The notes under the pieces are model-generated. The model was not told the origin of the DNA. It saw nothing but the letters and a program-made list of their open reading frames with translations, and searched no databases. Positions 1 through 11,899 of a stretch of 64,000 bases of DNA are shown here, piece after piece. Source of the stretch: Plumapathes pennacea (lineage: Eukaryota; Cnidaria; Anthozoa; Antipatharia; Myriopathidae); assembly GCA_964036295.1 (NCBI GenBank), contig OZ038464.1, positions 16,662,443 through 16,726,442 on the forward strand, given 5' to 3'. Within the stretch, counting starts at the first letter, position 1. Each line of letters begins with the position of its first letter. The position numbers were made by a program, and so were the translations under genes.

Positions 1-296
1 CGAAACAGTGACGCAGACATAAAACATAGTGGTGCTAGTGGACGAATGACTGAGTGACTAAATGACCCAATGTGGATTGGTGAATGAGGAAGTAAGTGAG
101 TGAGTGAGTGAGAAAATGAGTGGATAAGTGATTCTGTAAGTACAAAGTAAGTGAGTGATTGAATAAGTTAAGTGATAATAAGTAATCAAGTGAGTGAGTG
201 TATTAGTGAGTGGGTAAAGTGCAAGTGCATAATGAGTGGTTGATGTGTGTGAGGGGAGGGGGAGTGCATTGTAGTTAATCTGTGATTTGATTTTAG
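1..296. repeat. Degenerate GTGA/AGTG simple repeat in an intron
   Basis: Positions about 40-235 are a degenerate tetranucleotide tract (GTGA/GTAA/GAGT words). The tract ends in a short pyrimidine-poor stretch and a TTTTAG acceptor at 291-296. It belongs to the intron before the exon at 297. The small minus-strand ORF across it is a by-product of the repeat. Confidence 0.7.
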
Positions 297-2674
297 GGAC
301 GAACAAGAAGGCCTGTCAGACATCCCAGTTCCTACCCCGGATATGGTCCGGGCGCAGTTTCCCACCGCAGAGAGTTTGCTCGCGGACAGTCAGGCACAGC
401 AAGTGACGTCACAATTGAGGTATATACGCGTTCTGAAAACAATCCAACTTGTAGCTGCCCCGAAAGTCATCCGTAAACCGCTTTAAAAAATATCATTAAT
501 AATTCGGTAATTGTGAACAAGTTGAACTGGTCGGTAAGTGGTCGGTAACGTGGTCGGTATGCGGCCGTTAAGTGGTCGGTAAGTGGTCGGTAGCGTTTTT
601 TATTTCGGATAACGTTTATTTGAAGCGCTAGATGAATCATTCACTTTTATTAACGTAAATAACGTATATTAACGTATATAATAATTCAGCTTTCATAATC
701 ATAATCATTAATAATTCAGCTGTCCAATATAGCCGCCCTTTCAGGTCAACGTGCATGCTCTCACAAGTCTCAAGAAGAGCTTAAAATTAGTATAATTATG
801 TGTCATATACAGAATATACTAATAGATCTATTAGTATTCTGTATGAACAATACAGAACATTGAGCAATTGCTGCAATTAAACTCCAGACTTGATTTTGAA
901 CTGAACTGCTATTAATCGCCGACGAATCTGTTAGCTAAAAGTTCAGGGATGCTTCTGACATTGCTGTAATTTGGACCGTCAGATCTTGAATCAGTCTTTG
1001 AGATTACCACATGGAAAGCTAACGGACCCGTTCCTGGCCACTTTCTCTGCCCGTACCTATTGCCGATCTTTAAAAATCTTAACCCTCCACTTCGTACTAG
1101 TCCTAGTGTTACAAGGAGTAGTTTCTTTTAACCAGGAGTGCTCCTCCTGATAACTTTTTGGCTTGCGAATTAAAGTTACGAACCATCGCAAGGGCGCGTC
1201 TTTCTCACCAATTAAACTCGTGTAAATGTTTGAATTTGCCAGATATTTTTGCCCAGAAAGTACAATAATTGTATTTGCTTGAAAACAATAGCTTGTTTAT
1301 TAACATTGTGTTGAATACCGTCACGGTAAATGCCTTCGCAACTCAATCAGGTTCCTATTCACAATCAAGTGACATTGCTGTGTGAATGAACGAGCAATAT
1401 CATAAGTACTTTACAATATTTGTGCCGATGTTGTATCTGATTCGCAATCTTTCGCCTGCGGCTCAAGATTGTAAATCATGCAGATACAACATTGTCACTC
1501 ACATTGTAAATACTACTTATAATATGGCGCGCTATTCGAGCTTGGATCATAAGGCTAGGCAAAAACTCGGTCCATTACTTACCGTGTGGACCGCGGACGC
1601 GGTTTAATAAGTCATATTTCTTGTCATTTGGTTGCTTTTAGTGACTAATGTTTTGACTGTGAATTTACAGCGAGCTGATGCTGAACAGCAGCACGAAACA
1701 CACCACGGCGAGCAGCTCCCTGCTCACATCTGCTGCCGTACCGAGGTAAATAATGTGTGATCTATAACTAGATTCTCCTAACTTGCCCTGAATGAACAGT
1801 GTGAACGGTCTTAGGAGAATTGATAGTTTGACCAGCTTGAACCAAAGCAAGGGATGAGCTCCAGTGAAGGGCTAAATGCTCGCAACGTTAGCTAAGACAC
1901 CGCGACCTCACTTCCGGTGGTCAGCGTTTGTCAACATTATTATGAAACTCAGTCTAATTTGAGGTAAAAGTTCACCTCGTTTTTCTTGCACACAACTTAT
2001 GTTATAGGAAATGCATTGAACAAATTTCTAGTTGAGCATCCAGTCCTAGTATTGAATTTTTGGGCTAGGTCTTGAGGTTTTACACTGAACTTCAAAATCC
2101 ACTTGAATCCAGTTTTTGTTGGTTTTTTTTTTTTTTTTTTTTTTTTTTTTGCAATCTGGCCCAAAAATAAGTTTAAAACGTTGCCGAAAAACGTATTTCG
2201 TCGTGTCAGCTACGGCCACTCTTCAGGGATTTTGGAATGTGACGATTAAAACACGCCTACGGCACGGAAATTGAATAAGAACTTCTAGTTTGATGAGGTT
2301 GTGGCAGTTGTATAGACTTCTTCAGTTTCCTCCAAGGTCGTGTAGTGAGCGTTTAAGTGGCGGAGAATTGGTCGAGGATTCTCCGCGCGCGTTACTCCAG
2401 TGCTCGCTACACGATCTTGGAGGGAAAGGGAGCTAGGGAGTACTTGCAGTCTAGAAGGTGCACACCAAACAATGGTTTTCTTTTTATGTGATAGATAGAT
2501 CCACGTCAAGGCGAGAACGTTGAAAATGTTTTACTTTACTTTTTCAGAGAACAACGCGAAGATCAACTGGACGGATTCATCAGACAGCGGCAGAACCGAC
2601 TGGGAGCGAGAATAGAGCAGCGAATAGAATCCATCAACGAGTTGACCTCCTCACCGGACCTGGTGCTAAAATAG
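297..2674 (+). CDS. 3' end (last three exons) of an unrecognised plus-strand gene
   Basis: Three exons join in phase: 297-419 (acceptor TTTTAG, donor GAG/GTATAT), 1671-1745 (TTTACAG acceptor, donor GAG/GTAAAT) and 2548-2674 (TTTTTCAG acceptor, stop TAG at 2672-2674). Each junction splits an AG|N codon (phase 2), so the frame runs through 107 residues without a stop. The visible protein is hydrophilic. It starts with an acidic, proline-containing stretch (DEQEGLSDIPVPTPD), then a Ser/Thr-rich stretch, and ends in a charged helix-like tail rich in Arg, Gln and Glu (IRQRQNRLGARIEQRIESIN) closing with SSPDLVLK. No membrane segment or enzyme motif is seen. I do not recognise the family. Upstream exons lie beyond the left edge. 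Confidence 0.72.
420..1670 (+). other. Intron with tandem GTGGTCGGTA words
   Basis: This is the intron between the exons ending at 419 and starting at 1671. Positions about 526-594 carry five to six imperfect copies of a GTGGTCGGTAA word. Positions 655-720 carry repeated TTAACGTA and AATAATTCAGC words. No coding exon is apparent in between. Confidence 0.55.
1746..2547 (+). other. Intron with a dispersed repeat and a poly-T run
   Basis: Positions about 1906-2200 match 24208-24475 at moderate identity (both begin GACCTCACTTCCG and end near GCCGAAAAACGTA), so this is a dispersed repeat. A T run lies near 2126-2150. Positions 2380-2470 carry the ACGATCTTGGAGGGAAA / GCAGTCTAGA repeat that recurs at 23790, 24715 and 31200. 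Confidence 0.6.
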
Positions 2675-3090
2675 TACATGGTTTGCTTACGTGGCGAAGG
2701 ACAGTTATTAATTGTTTCGACGCTCTTATTGAGATCAGCCGCGTGGTTTTTATCTAAACCAAGTTTATAGCTAAGTTTATGGCCGAAGGTTGTGTAAAGT
2801 TTGTGTATATATATCTGACTGTGTGTGCAGGGAATCGGGCGGCCGTGTTGGGCGGTTTTTGTCTGTACAGCTTATTTCCACCTGCTCTAGTTCCATTGAT
2901 GTATATATTGTATTTAGCCCAAGTTATTGGTTGTTCTGTGTTAACAAGTGTCTCTTTTGTGAATATGTTACTCATTTTGCATTAAAGAGTTCGTTCCACA
3001 ACCAAATGTTTGTCTTGCCGCTGGCCCAGTCCCCGGAATTGAGTACCCGCTTCCTTCTTGGGTAACAATTTTCAGTGAAATAAAACACCA
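2675..3090 (+). other. 3' UTR and polyadenylation signals of the plus-strand gene
   Basis: After the TAG at 2672-2674, ATTAAA lies at 2981-2986 and AATAAA at 3079-3084, both suitable poly(A) signals. The small ORFs in this stretch lie inside the presumed 3' UTR and do not look coding. Confidence 0.5.
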
Positions 3091-3997
3091 GAAACTAACT
3101 CACGCCTACGTAAACGCAGGACAAATGAACAAACAAACAAACACGACAGGAAAACACAAATTCTCTCACTAGGGGATGGCGTTGATAGCACGGTCAGCGG
3201 TAGCGAACAAGAAAGCAAGATGGCAGCTAAAAGTTAACGGCTATGAGAGGACAGTCACGGATAATGCAGTCTGTCGATTCCAATGCTTGATTACAAGTGA
3301 CTTTGGCTTTGTCGAAAGAAGACTTGACAAGTATGGCGCTGAACGCACTTTGGGTGGCAGGAAGCAGTCGCAAGTAATTCAACAAAACGGGTCAGTTGTG
3401 AGTTAGACTCGTACTTGGTTTGCGTTGAATTCTAGTGCCAGCGTTTACATTGTTGTCGGGCGTTGTTTTCCTTTGCTTCTTGGTTTATTTATTAGACCTC
3501 AAAGGTGTAGCGAACAGTATTGTGGTTCAGACGTTCCGTTGTCGGTTTTGTGTATACTTTTTCTTGTTAGTTTAACTTAAAAACCTGACTCATCGTTTGA
3601 TTCCCATACTAGTTTTATTAGTCTTTGGATAACAGAAGTAAGTTCTTTCGGTCCGCTTCCTAGTATACGTGCCCGAGTTCATGTATAAACTAATGTACGG
3701 CAGTTGTTTTACGTTACAGTATCCTGATACATTTTCTTTTTACGTTTCTAGAGCCAGCAACACGGCGCAGTCTGCCTACACTTGGGTGCAGTGGCAGGCT
3801 CGTTTGTGCCTGGGTCCACGGAAAAAGTGACACGGCGGAGTGCTGCAAGTGACGGTCCTGGATTGTGTGCCAGTTTCGCAGTCACACTGATGATGTAAAG
3901 AGGAAAGCATCAGCAAATATGCAATGGACAGGTCTATCTTCAAAGACTGCGAAGGCCATCAATTACCTGGTTTACAATTCGGGTAGGTGAATTATAA
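3091..3997. other. No supported gene
   Basis: This stretch between the poly(A) region and the satellite array has one 76-codon plus-strand ORF at 3176-3406, with no recognisable domain and no splice context. I see nothing else I can support. Confidence 0.4.
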
Positions 3998-6900
3998 GCC
4001 AGTTATTCTTTCGTTTGTCCATTTTGTCCAAATTTAAAACTTAAGGATATCGATTATGTTTTGGCTTACCCTCTCCCAATCTGACACTATCACAGTTATT
4101 CTTTCGTTTTTCTACTTTGTCCAAATTTATAACTGAAGGATATCGATTATGTTTCGGCTTACCTTCTCCCAATCTGACCACTATCACAGTTATTCTTTCG
4201 TTTGTCTACTTTGTCCAGATTTAAAACTTTATTAAATTTCCACTGGTTTGCCGTGGTGTGGACTCCACGAGGCGCTTCGCTGAGTGAGTCCACAACAAAT
4301 TTTGACCATGTGATGACATAAATTGTGGTAAATAAGAGTCCACACCACGGCAAACCAGTGGAAATTTGTTTTTTACCACAATATTTAGAAATATACAGGA
4401 AAGTTTCGTTGTATTTCGCTGCAAAGCGTGACATGCTGGCGTCAGCATTGTTGTCTGGACTCTTATTTACCACGGTAAATCGACCAATCAGAGAGCGAGA
4501 AACTAGTGTGTTGTGGTAAAATAATGATATCGATTATGTTTCGGCTTACCTTCTCCCAATCTGACCACTATCACAGTTATTCTTTCGTTTTTCCACTTTG
4601 TTCAAATTTATAACTGAAGGATATCGATTATGTTTTGGCTTACCTTCTCCCAGTCTGACCACTATCACAGTTATTCTTTCGTTTTTCCACTTTGTCCAAA
4701 TTTATAACTGAAGGATATCGATTATGTTTCGGCTTACCTTTTCCCAATCTGACCACTATCACAGTTATTCTTTCGTTTTTCCACTTTGTCCAAATTTATA
4801 ACTGAAGGATATCGATTATGTTTCGGCTTACCTTCTCCCAATCTGACCACTATCACAGTTATTCTTTCGTTTTTCCACTTTGTCCAAATTTATAACTGAA
4901 GGATATCGATTATGTTTCGGCTTACCTTCTCCCAATCTGACCACTATCACAGTTATTCTTTCGTTTTTCCACTTTGTCCAAATTTATAACTGAAGGATAT
5001 CGATTATGTTTCGGCTTACCTTCTCCCAATCTGACACTATCACAGTTACTCTTTTGCGGTTTGTCCAACTTTGCCCAAAATTAAAACTTAAGAATATCGA
5101 TTATGTTTCGGCTTACCTTCTCCCAATATGACCACTATCACAGTTATTCTTTCGTTTGTCCAACTTTGCCCAAAATTAAAACTTAAGAATATCGATTATG
5201 TTTCGGCTTACCTTCCCCCAATCTGACCACTATCACAGTTATTCTTTCGTTTTTCCACTTTGTCCAAATTTATAACTGAAGGATATCGATTATGTTTTGG
5301 CTTACCTTCTCCCAGTCTGACCACTATCACAGTTATTCTTTCGTTTTTCCACTTTGTCCAAATTTATAACTGAAGGATATCGATTATGTTTCGGCTTACC
5401 TTCTCCCAATCTGACCACTATCACAGTTATTCTTTCGTTTTTCCACTTTGTCCAAATTTATAACTGAAGGATATCGATTATGTTTTGGCTTACCTTCTCC
5501 CAGTCTGACCACTATCACAGTTATTCTTTCGTTTTTCCACTTTGTCCAAATTTATAACTGAAGGATATCGATTATGTTTCGGCTTACCTTCTCCCAATCT
5601 GACCACTATCACAGTTATTCTTTCGTTTTTCCACTTTGTCCAAATTTATAACTGAAGGATATCGATTATGTTTCGGCTTACCTTCTCCCAATCTGACCAC
5701 TATCACAGTTATTCTTTCGTTTTTCCACTTTGTCCAAATTTATAACTGAAGGATATCGATTATGTTTCGGCTTACCTTCTCCCAATCTGACCACTATCAC
5801 AGTTATTCTTTCGTTTTTCCACTTTGTCCAAATTTATAACTGAAGGATATCGATTATGTTTCGGCTTACCTTCTCCCAATCTGACACTATCACAGTTACT
5901 CTTTTGCGGTTTGTCCAACTTTGCCCAAAATTAAAACTTAAGAATATCGATTATGTTTCGGCTTACCTTCTCCCAATCTGACCACTATCACAGTTATTCT
6001 TTCGTTTGTCCAACTTTGCCCAAAATTAAAACTTAAGAATATCGATTATGTTTCGGCTTACCTTCTCCCAATCTGACCACTATCACAGTTATTCTTTCGT
6101 TTTTCCACTTTGTCCAAATTTATAACTGAAGGATATCGATTATGTTTTGGCTTACCTTCTCCCAATCTGACCACTATCACAGTTATTCTTTCGTTTTTCC
6201 ACTTTGTCCAAATTTATAACTGAAGGATATCGATTATGTTTCGGCTTACCTTCTCCCAATATGACCACTATCACAGTTATTCTTTCGTTTTTCCACTTTG
6301 TCCAAATTTATAACTGAAGGATATCGATTATGTTTCGGCTTACCTTCTCCCAATCTGACACTATCACAGTTACTCTTTTGCGGTTTGTCCAACTTTGCCC
6401 AAAATTAAAACTTAAGAATATCGATTATGTTTCGGCTTACCTTCTCCCAATCTGACCACTATCACAGTTATTCTTTCGTTTGTCCAACTTTGCCCAAAAT
6501 TAAAACTTAAGGATATCGATTATGTTTCGGCTTACCTTCTCCCAATCTGACCACTATCACAGTTATTCTTTCGTTTTTCCACTTTGTCCAAATTTATAAC
6601 TGAAGGATATCGATTATGTTTTGGCTTTCCTTCTCCCAGTCTGACCACTATCACAGTTATTCTTTCGTTTTTCCACTTTGTCCAAATTTATAACTGAAGG
6701 ATATCGATTATGTTTCGGCTTACCTTTTCCCAATCTGACCACTATCACAGTTATTCTTTCGTTTTTCCACTTTGTCCAAATTTATAACTGAAGGATATCG
6801 ATTATGTTTTGGCTTACCTTCTCCCAATCTGACCACTATCACAGTTATTCTTTCGTTTTTCCACTTTGTCCAAATTTATAACTGAAGGATATCGATTATG

Positions 6901-8935
6901 TTTCGGCTTACCTTCTCCCAATCTGACCACTATCACAGTTATTCTTTCGTTTTTCCACTTTGTCCAAATTTATAACTGAAGGATATCGATTATGTTTCGG
7001 CTTACCTTCTCCCAATCTGACACTATCACAGTTACTCTTTTGCGGTTTGTCCAACTTTGCCCAAAATTAAAACTTAAGAATATCGATTATGTTTCGGCTT
7101 ACCTTCTCCCAATCTGACCACTATCACAGTTATTCTTTCGTTTTTCCACTTTGTCCAAATTTATAACTGAAGGATATCGATTATGTTTTGGCTTACCTTC
7201 TCCCAATCTGACCACTATCACAGTTATTCTTTCGTTTTTCCACTTTGTCCAAATTTATAACTGAAGGATATCGATTATGTTTCGGCTTACCTTCTCCCAA
7301 TCTGACCACTATCACAGTTATTCTTTCGTTTTTCCACTTTGTCCAAATTTATAACTGAAGGATATCGATTATGTTTCGGCTTACCTTCTCCCAACCTGAC
7401 CACTATCACAGTTATTCTTTCGTTTTTCCACTTTGTCCAAATTTATAACTGAAGGATATCGATTATGTTTTGGCTTACCTTCTCCCAATCTGACCACTAT
7501 CACAGTTATTCTTTCGTTTTTCCACTTTGTCCAAATTTATAACTGAAGGATATCGATTATGTTTCGGCTTACCTTCTCCCAATCTGACCACTATCACAGT
7601 TATTCTTTCGTTTTTCCACTTTGTCCAAATTTATAACTGAAGGATATCGATTATGTTTCGGCTTACCTTCTCCCAATCTGACACTATCACAGTTACTCTT
7701 TTGCGGTTTGTCCAACTTTGCCCAAAATTAAAACTTAAGAATATCGATTATGTTTCGGCTTACCTTCTCCCAATCTGACCACTATCACAGTTATTCTTTC
7801 GTTTGTCCAACTTTGCCCAAAATTAAACTTAAGAATATCGATTATGTTTCGGCTTACCTTCTCCCAATCTGACCACTATCACAGTTATTCTTTCGTTTTT
7901 CCACTTTGTCCAAATTTATAACTGAAGGATATCGATTATGTTTCGGCTTACCTTCTCCCAGTCTGACCACTATCACAGTTATTCTTTCGTTTTTCCACTT
8001 TGTCCAAATTTATAACTGAAGGATATCGATTATGTTTCGGCTTACCTTCTCCCAATCTGACCACTATCACAGTTATTCTTTCGTTTTTCCACTTTGTCCA
8101 AATTTATAACTGAAGGATATCGATTATGTTTCGGCTTACCTTCTCCCAATCTGACCACTATCACAGTTATTCTTTCGTTTTTCCACTTTGTCCAAATTTA
8201 TAACTGAAGGATATCGATTATGTTTCGGCTTACCTTCTCCCAATCTGACCACTATCACAGTTATTCTTTCGTTTTTCCACTTTGTCCAAATTTATAACTG
8301 AAGGATATCGATTATGTTTCGGCTTACCTTCTCCCAATCTGACACTATCACAGTTACTCTTTTGCGGTTTGTCCAACTTTGCCCAAAATTAAAACTTAAG
8401 AATATCGATTATGTTTCGGCTTACCTTCTCCCAATCTGACCACTATCACAGTTATTCTTTCGTTTTTCCACTTTGTCCAAATTTATAACTGAAGGATATC
8501 GATTATGTTTTGGCTTACCTTCTCCCAATCTGACCACTATCACAGTTATTCTTTCGTTTTTCCACTTTGTCCAAATTTATAACTGAAGGATATCGATTAT
8601 GTTTCGGCTTACCTTCTCCCAATCTGACCACTATCACAGTTATTCTTTCGTTTTTCCACTTTGTCCAAATTTATAACTGAAGGATATCGATTATGTTTCG
8701 GCTTACCTTCTCCCAATCTGACCACTATCACAGTTATTCTTTCGTTTTTCCACTTTGTCCAAATTTATAACTGAAGGATATCGATTATGTTTCGGCTTAC
8801 CTTCTCCCAACCTGACCACTATCACAGTTATTCTTTCGTTTTTCCACTTTGTCCAAATTTATAACTGAAGGATATCGATTATGTTTCGGCTTACCTTCTC
8901 CCAGTCTGACACTATCCAGTAGCCAGTAGTAGTTT
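3998..8935. repeat. 94-bp satellite array with higher-order structure
   Basis: About 49 head-to-tail copies of a 94-bp monomer. Its hallmarks are ATATCGATTATGTTTCGGC, a CTTCTCCCAATCTGACC block, a CACAGTTATTCTTTCG block and a CCAAATTTATAACTGAAGG end. A variant monomer (CACAGTTACTCTTTTGCGG, with GCCCAAAATTAAAACTTAAG) recurs at 5041, 5891, 6365, 7027, 7688 and 8349. The last three intervals are 662, 661 and 661 bp, a seven-monomer higher-order repeat. The 5' end is more diverged. One foreign block interrupts the array at about 4220-4524. There is no long ORF and no conserved spacer, so this is not a CRISPR array. Confidence 0.97.
4220..4524. mobile_element. Foldback/MITE-like element inserted in the satellite
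   Basis: The array is broken by about 300 bp of unrelated sequence made of nested inverted repeats. The arm at 4234-4265 (begins AAATTTCCACTGGTTTGCCG) is the reverse complement of 4338-4369. A second pair around GGTAAATAAGAGTCC / GGACTCTTATTTACC lies at about 4327-4470. No transposase is present, so it would be non-autonomous. Short minus- and plus-strand ORFs here are hairpin shadows. Confidence 0.75.
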
Positions 8936-9371
8936 TTCCTGATAATACAAACAAAAACCGACAAAGGCGTCAGTGATCTCAGACAGAGACAAAAGCAGGG
9001 CGACAAACCGTCTTTTTCTAAAAGATACATTGAAAGTCTTATGAAAAATATTCTTCATCGGTATCAACGAGATTCAAACGCATGACCATTTGGTGAAGAC
9101 TTTAGTCGGTGTGACCATTCAAACGAAAGCTCTCAATAAGTACCTTCTGATTCACGTTTTTGTGGAGCAGGGAAAACATGGCAGTAAAACGATAAGCTCT
9201 GCATCAAGGATTTTTTTCGACAGAATAGAATTGTTTTTCTCTGCCAAAGCATAAATTGTCACTAAAGTCAGATTTTTTTCTTCAGGCGAAATTTAGGTAC
9301 AGCATTTTTATTCTGAAAAATTAACCAAGTCTGTTCATTCCACTGCCTTGCAATTTTTGACACGTCTCAAA
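8936..9371. other. No supported gene; one copy of a dispersed 90-bp repeat
   Basis: Positions about 9060-9150 carry the GTGTGACCATTCAAACGAAAGC-type repeat seen also at 11900-12150, 14225-14380 and, inverted, 60050-60320. Nothing coding is visible. Confidence 0.5.
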
Positions 9372-9383
9372 AATAAATAAATA

Positions 9384-9464
<81 letters not shown>

Positions 9465-9468
9465 TAAT
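9372..9468. repeat. (AAT)n microsatellite
   Basis: A nearly pure ATA/AAT trinucleotide repeat of about 95 bp, beginning with a few AAAT units. Confidence 0.95.
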
Positions 9469-9649
9469 ACATTCCTATATTTCACCGGCATAGTCCAGCG
9501 TTTGTATATACTGAACTAAACCAACAATTAATACACTTGACGTGTTTCTGGCATTACTTTTCGCTGCTCCTCTTTGTGTACCAATGAAACGGCCCCTTTG
9601 TGACAAATCTGTAAAGTAAAGTCAGTTGGTACGACTGTTTAGTTGTGAT

Positions 9650-9992
9650 ACATTAAATTATTATATAGACACGAGTGTTTTACTGGAAAATATACCGTGC
9701 GTAAAATCCGTACGAAACTACATCCGGGACCCGAGTGGCGTATTTTCCATATCCTCACTAATGAAGATATTGTTGGCATCATTTCCCGCTTTTGCACGGT
9801 TGTTTGTGCAATTTCTCGTAAAACACTCATGTCTAATATAATGAAAAGAAAATTACACGGCGGCTTGAAGATGTGGATTTTATTTTCTCGTGGTAAAAAC
9901 AATATTTTACTCACTCGCGAAGCGCTCGTTGGTAAATATTGTTTTTACCACGAGAAAATAAAATTCATATCTTCGCGCCGCCGTGTAATATC
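9650..9992 (+). mobile_element. Hairpin-ended repeat (family I), copy 1
   Basis: The block runs from CACGAGTGTTTTACTGG to a strong hairpin. The arms at about 9854-9912 and 9930-9991 pair through ATTACACGGCGGC, TTTTATTTTCTCGTGG and TAAAAACAATATTT. A near-identical inverted copy lies at 39655-39945. The CACGAGTGTTTTACTGG end recurs inverted at about 40830-40865. The several ORFs across it are shadows of the palindrome. Confidence 0.75.
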
Positions 9993-10570
9993 CTCTAATA
10001 TATATAAAATAAATAAATTTTCCGTGCTTTTATCCGAATTGTGCCCATGAATTCTGCATGTGAGTTCAGAATAGTACTTGTTTTGGCGTCTGAGTTTAAA
10101 AGAACATTAATAAATAATACAGCCTCGCGGTATTTTTTTAGGGTTTCCTGTCGCTACAAACCTGATAAATTCCTAATATTTCTTAATATTCTATTTAGGT
10201 TTTTAAGAAACGTCAAGCCATTAAAAGTCTGTTAGAAACTCCAGTTTCGTTTCTTAATATATAATTGGCCTAACTCACCTGGCTCTGCATGTAGTAAGAG
10301 TTCGGATCGAATCGAATGAAGAAACAAACAAACAAACAAACAAGCCAAAAAAGATTAACTGGAACGGTTTGGATTGTGCTTTACGTTTCTGTTAGAAAAA
10401 TTCCAAACTTATTTCGTGAAACCCCATTCTTGTTTGCTATAATGATTACACTAAAATCATGAGATACGAAACGCTTTAATTCAGCGCAATACAAAAAATA
10501 TATAGGTCTCCGTTCTCAACTATTATAATTGCTTGTAGTTTAAAGCTAAGAAATTGGTATTGCACTGTTA
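9993..10570. other. No supported gene
   Basis: AT-rich sequence with an (AAAC)n tract at about 10320-10345. The 64-codon ORF at 10041-10235 has no recognisable features. Confidence 0.4.
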
Positions 10571-10580
10571 AGCGCAGAAA

Positions 10581-10694
10581 TCACGAAAGTGATGGAGCGG
10601 ACTCGTGACCCACTTCTCGAAGCTCAACACAGTCATTTCCAAAGGCTGCATGACAATTGCAATTAAACCGACACTGGTCCGTGGAAGTTAGGCA
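10581..10694 (-). CDS. Possible Cys-rich coding segment (EGF-like signature), weak
   Basis: The minus strand reads 37 codons with five Cys and then TGA. The segment CRFNCNCHAAFGNDC has C-x3-C-x-C-x6-C spacing, close to the C-terminal half of an EGF-like module (CxCxxxF...C). It lies about 190 bp downstream of the signal-peptide exon at 10887-10980. However, the obvious acceptors do not join it in frame to that exon, which ends in phase 1. It could be an exon reached through another small exon, or chance. I give it little weight. Confidence 0.2.
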   Translation of the reverse strand, partial: CLTSTDQCRFNCNCHAAFGNDCVELREVGHESAPSLS

Positions 10695-10886
10695 CTTGTA
10701 ACTTTAACATAAATTAATAGTGTCGACATTTACACCTTCTCTCGAGATCCTAGTTTTCTAGCGGTCACTCAAAGTTCACGGGAAATTATTCCTCAGTCGC
10801 TGGGCGATTGGAATAATAAACTGCGGCTATATACTGTATATCGGGCGCGTATCTGTCTGAGAAAGTGCAACACTAGCGGAACGTAC

Positions 10887-10980
10887 CATTTAGCTCGTCA
10901 AACGCTGCGGCTTGAGATCGCATCATCAAACTAATCATCATCACCAAAGCAAAGGTGAGACACAGCAAGCGATGTGCCAT
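10887..10980 (-). CDS. Candidate first exon of a secreted peptide gene
   Basis: ATG at 10980-10978 opens 31 codons that form a classical signal peptide. A short basic n-region (MAHR) precedes a hydrophobic core (LLCLTFALVMMISLMM), then RSQAAA with a plausible cleavage site. The exon then reaches a good GT donor (AAATG|GTACGT at 10886) in phase 1. A TATAAATT box lies at 11079-11072, about 95 bp upstream, compatible with a start site near 11045. Downstream exons were not found with confidence. Without splicing the frame stops after four more codons. The product class (secreted peptide) is inferred from the signal sequence alone. Confidence 0.4.
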
Positions 10981-11071
10981 TGTCGTTAGGTTCGTGGCAA
11001 GATGTTTCGGCGTCTTGACTGAAACACAACCAGCTAAATGTTCAATGGTTGTTCATATGCACGCCAAATAT

Positions 11072-11079
11072 AATTTATA
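11072..11079 (-). promoter_or_regulatory. TATA-like box upstream of the signal-peptide exon
   Basis: Minus-strand TATAAATT, about 92 bp before the ATG at 10980. It was chosen only for position and sequence. Nothing else in the window shows as clear a core promoter. Confidence 0.3.
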
Positions 11080-11109
11080 AGTAACCAGATGAAAACACAC
11101 GTCGATAAA

Positions 11110-11899
11110 GAGGGTTTGTTGTTGATTATCGGAGATAGACATCTGTCGGCCTGGTGAAGTGGCACTGGATTGGCCAGTACGAACACTAAATTGAATAATT
11201 ACCACAAGATGAATGAAGGCAAACTGAGTGGGCGGGATTCGTGTTCATTACATCGATCAAGTCTTTTGATTAACGAATTGATATGAGTTTGTTCAAAACT
11301 GTTTCTCTGCAAAAGGCGAATATGTCTAAGAAACATCCTGAATTACCTGAACGTGTCGCCACGCAATGTGGGTACCGTTGCACAAAAGCAATGCTCACGA
11401 TATTTTTCAGCGAAGGTACATGAGTGTTTTGCTTTTACATTTAAAATCCGTAATTACAGCATGATTGAAAGGATCAGATGGTTAAGTGCAACCACAAATC
11501 GCCATCTGTCTTGATATTTGTTTTATTTATGGGTGACTACCTGACAGAAATATGCCTTTTCAAACCTTGCCGAGATATTCCCTGGAGGGAAAATACAATC
11601 CCTTTTTTTTTTTACCGCCAAAAATTGTCCTGGAGTCTTTCTCTTTCAATCAGCAACGACTGAAATCTTGCATGATAAATATATGCCCCCGCCATTTTTA
11701 GCGTAGGAAGCCGCCAGTTGTGTTTCATTTTGGTTTGTTAATATCTGTTTGTGTGGGTTTCGTGAAGTGTTTTGAAAAATTAACCAAATTGTAAAGTAGA
11801 GCTATTTTCACAACACGCAGAGCTTTTCACAAAATATCCGGCCATCCCTGTGTTCATAGAGGCGAATCTGCCCCCGAAACACGCCAAGCTATAAAAAAT
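11110..11899. other. No supported gene
   Basis: No recognisable exon, repeat array or inverted repeat. The 61-codon ORF at 11478-11663 has no features. Confidence 0.35.

Noticed and set aside
2754..3065. Overlapping ORFs of 68-91 codons on both strands
   Set aside because: They sit in the 3' UTR and poly(A) region of the left-edge gene.
3176..3406. 76-codon plus-strand ORF after the first gene
   Set aside because: No recognisable features, no promoter or poly(A) context of its own.
3998..8935. Regular 94-bp periodicity resembling a CRISPR-like array
   Set aside because: The whole monomer is conserved with no variable spacers, and the genome is eukaryotic. It is a satellite.
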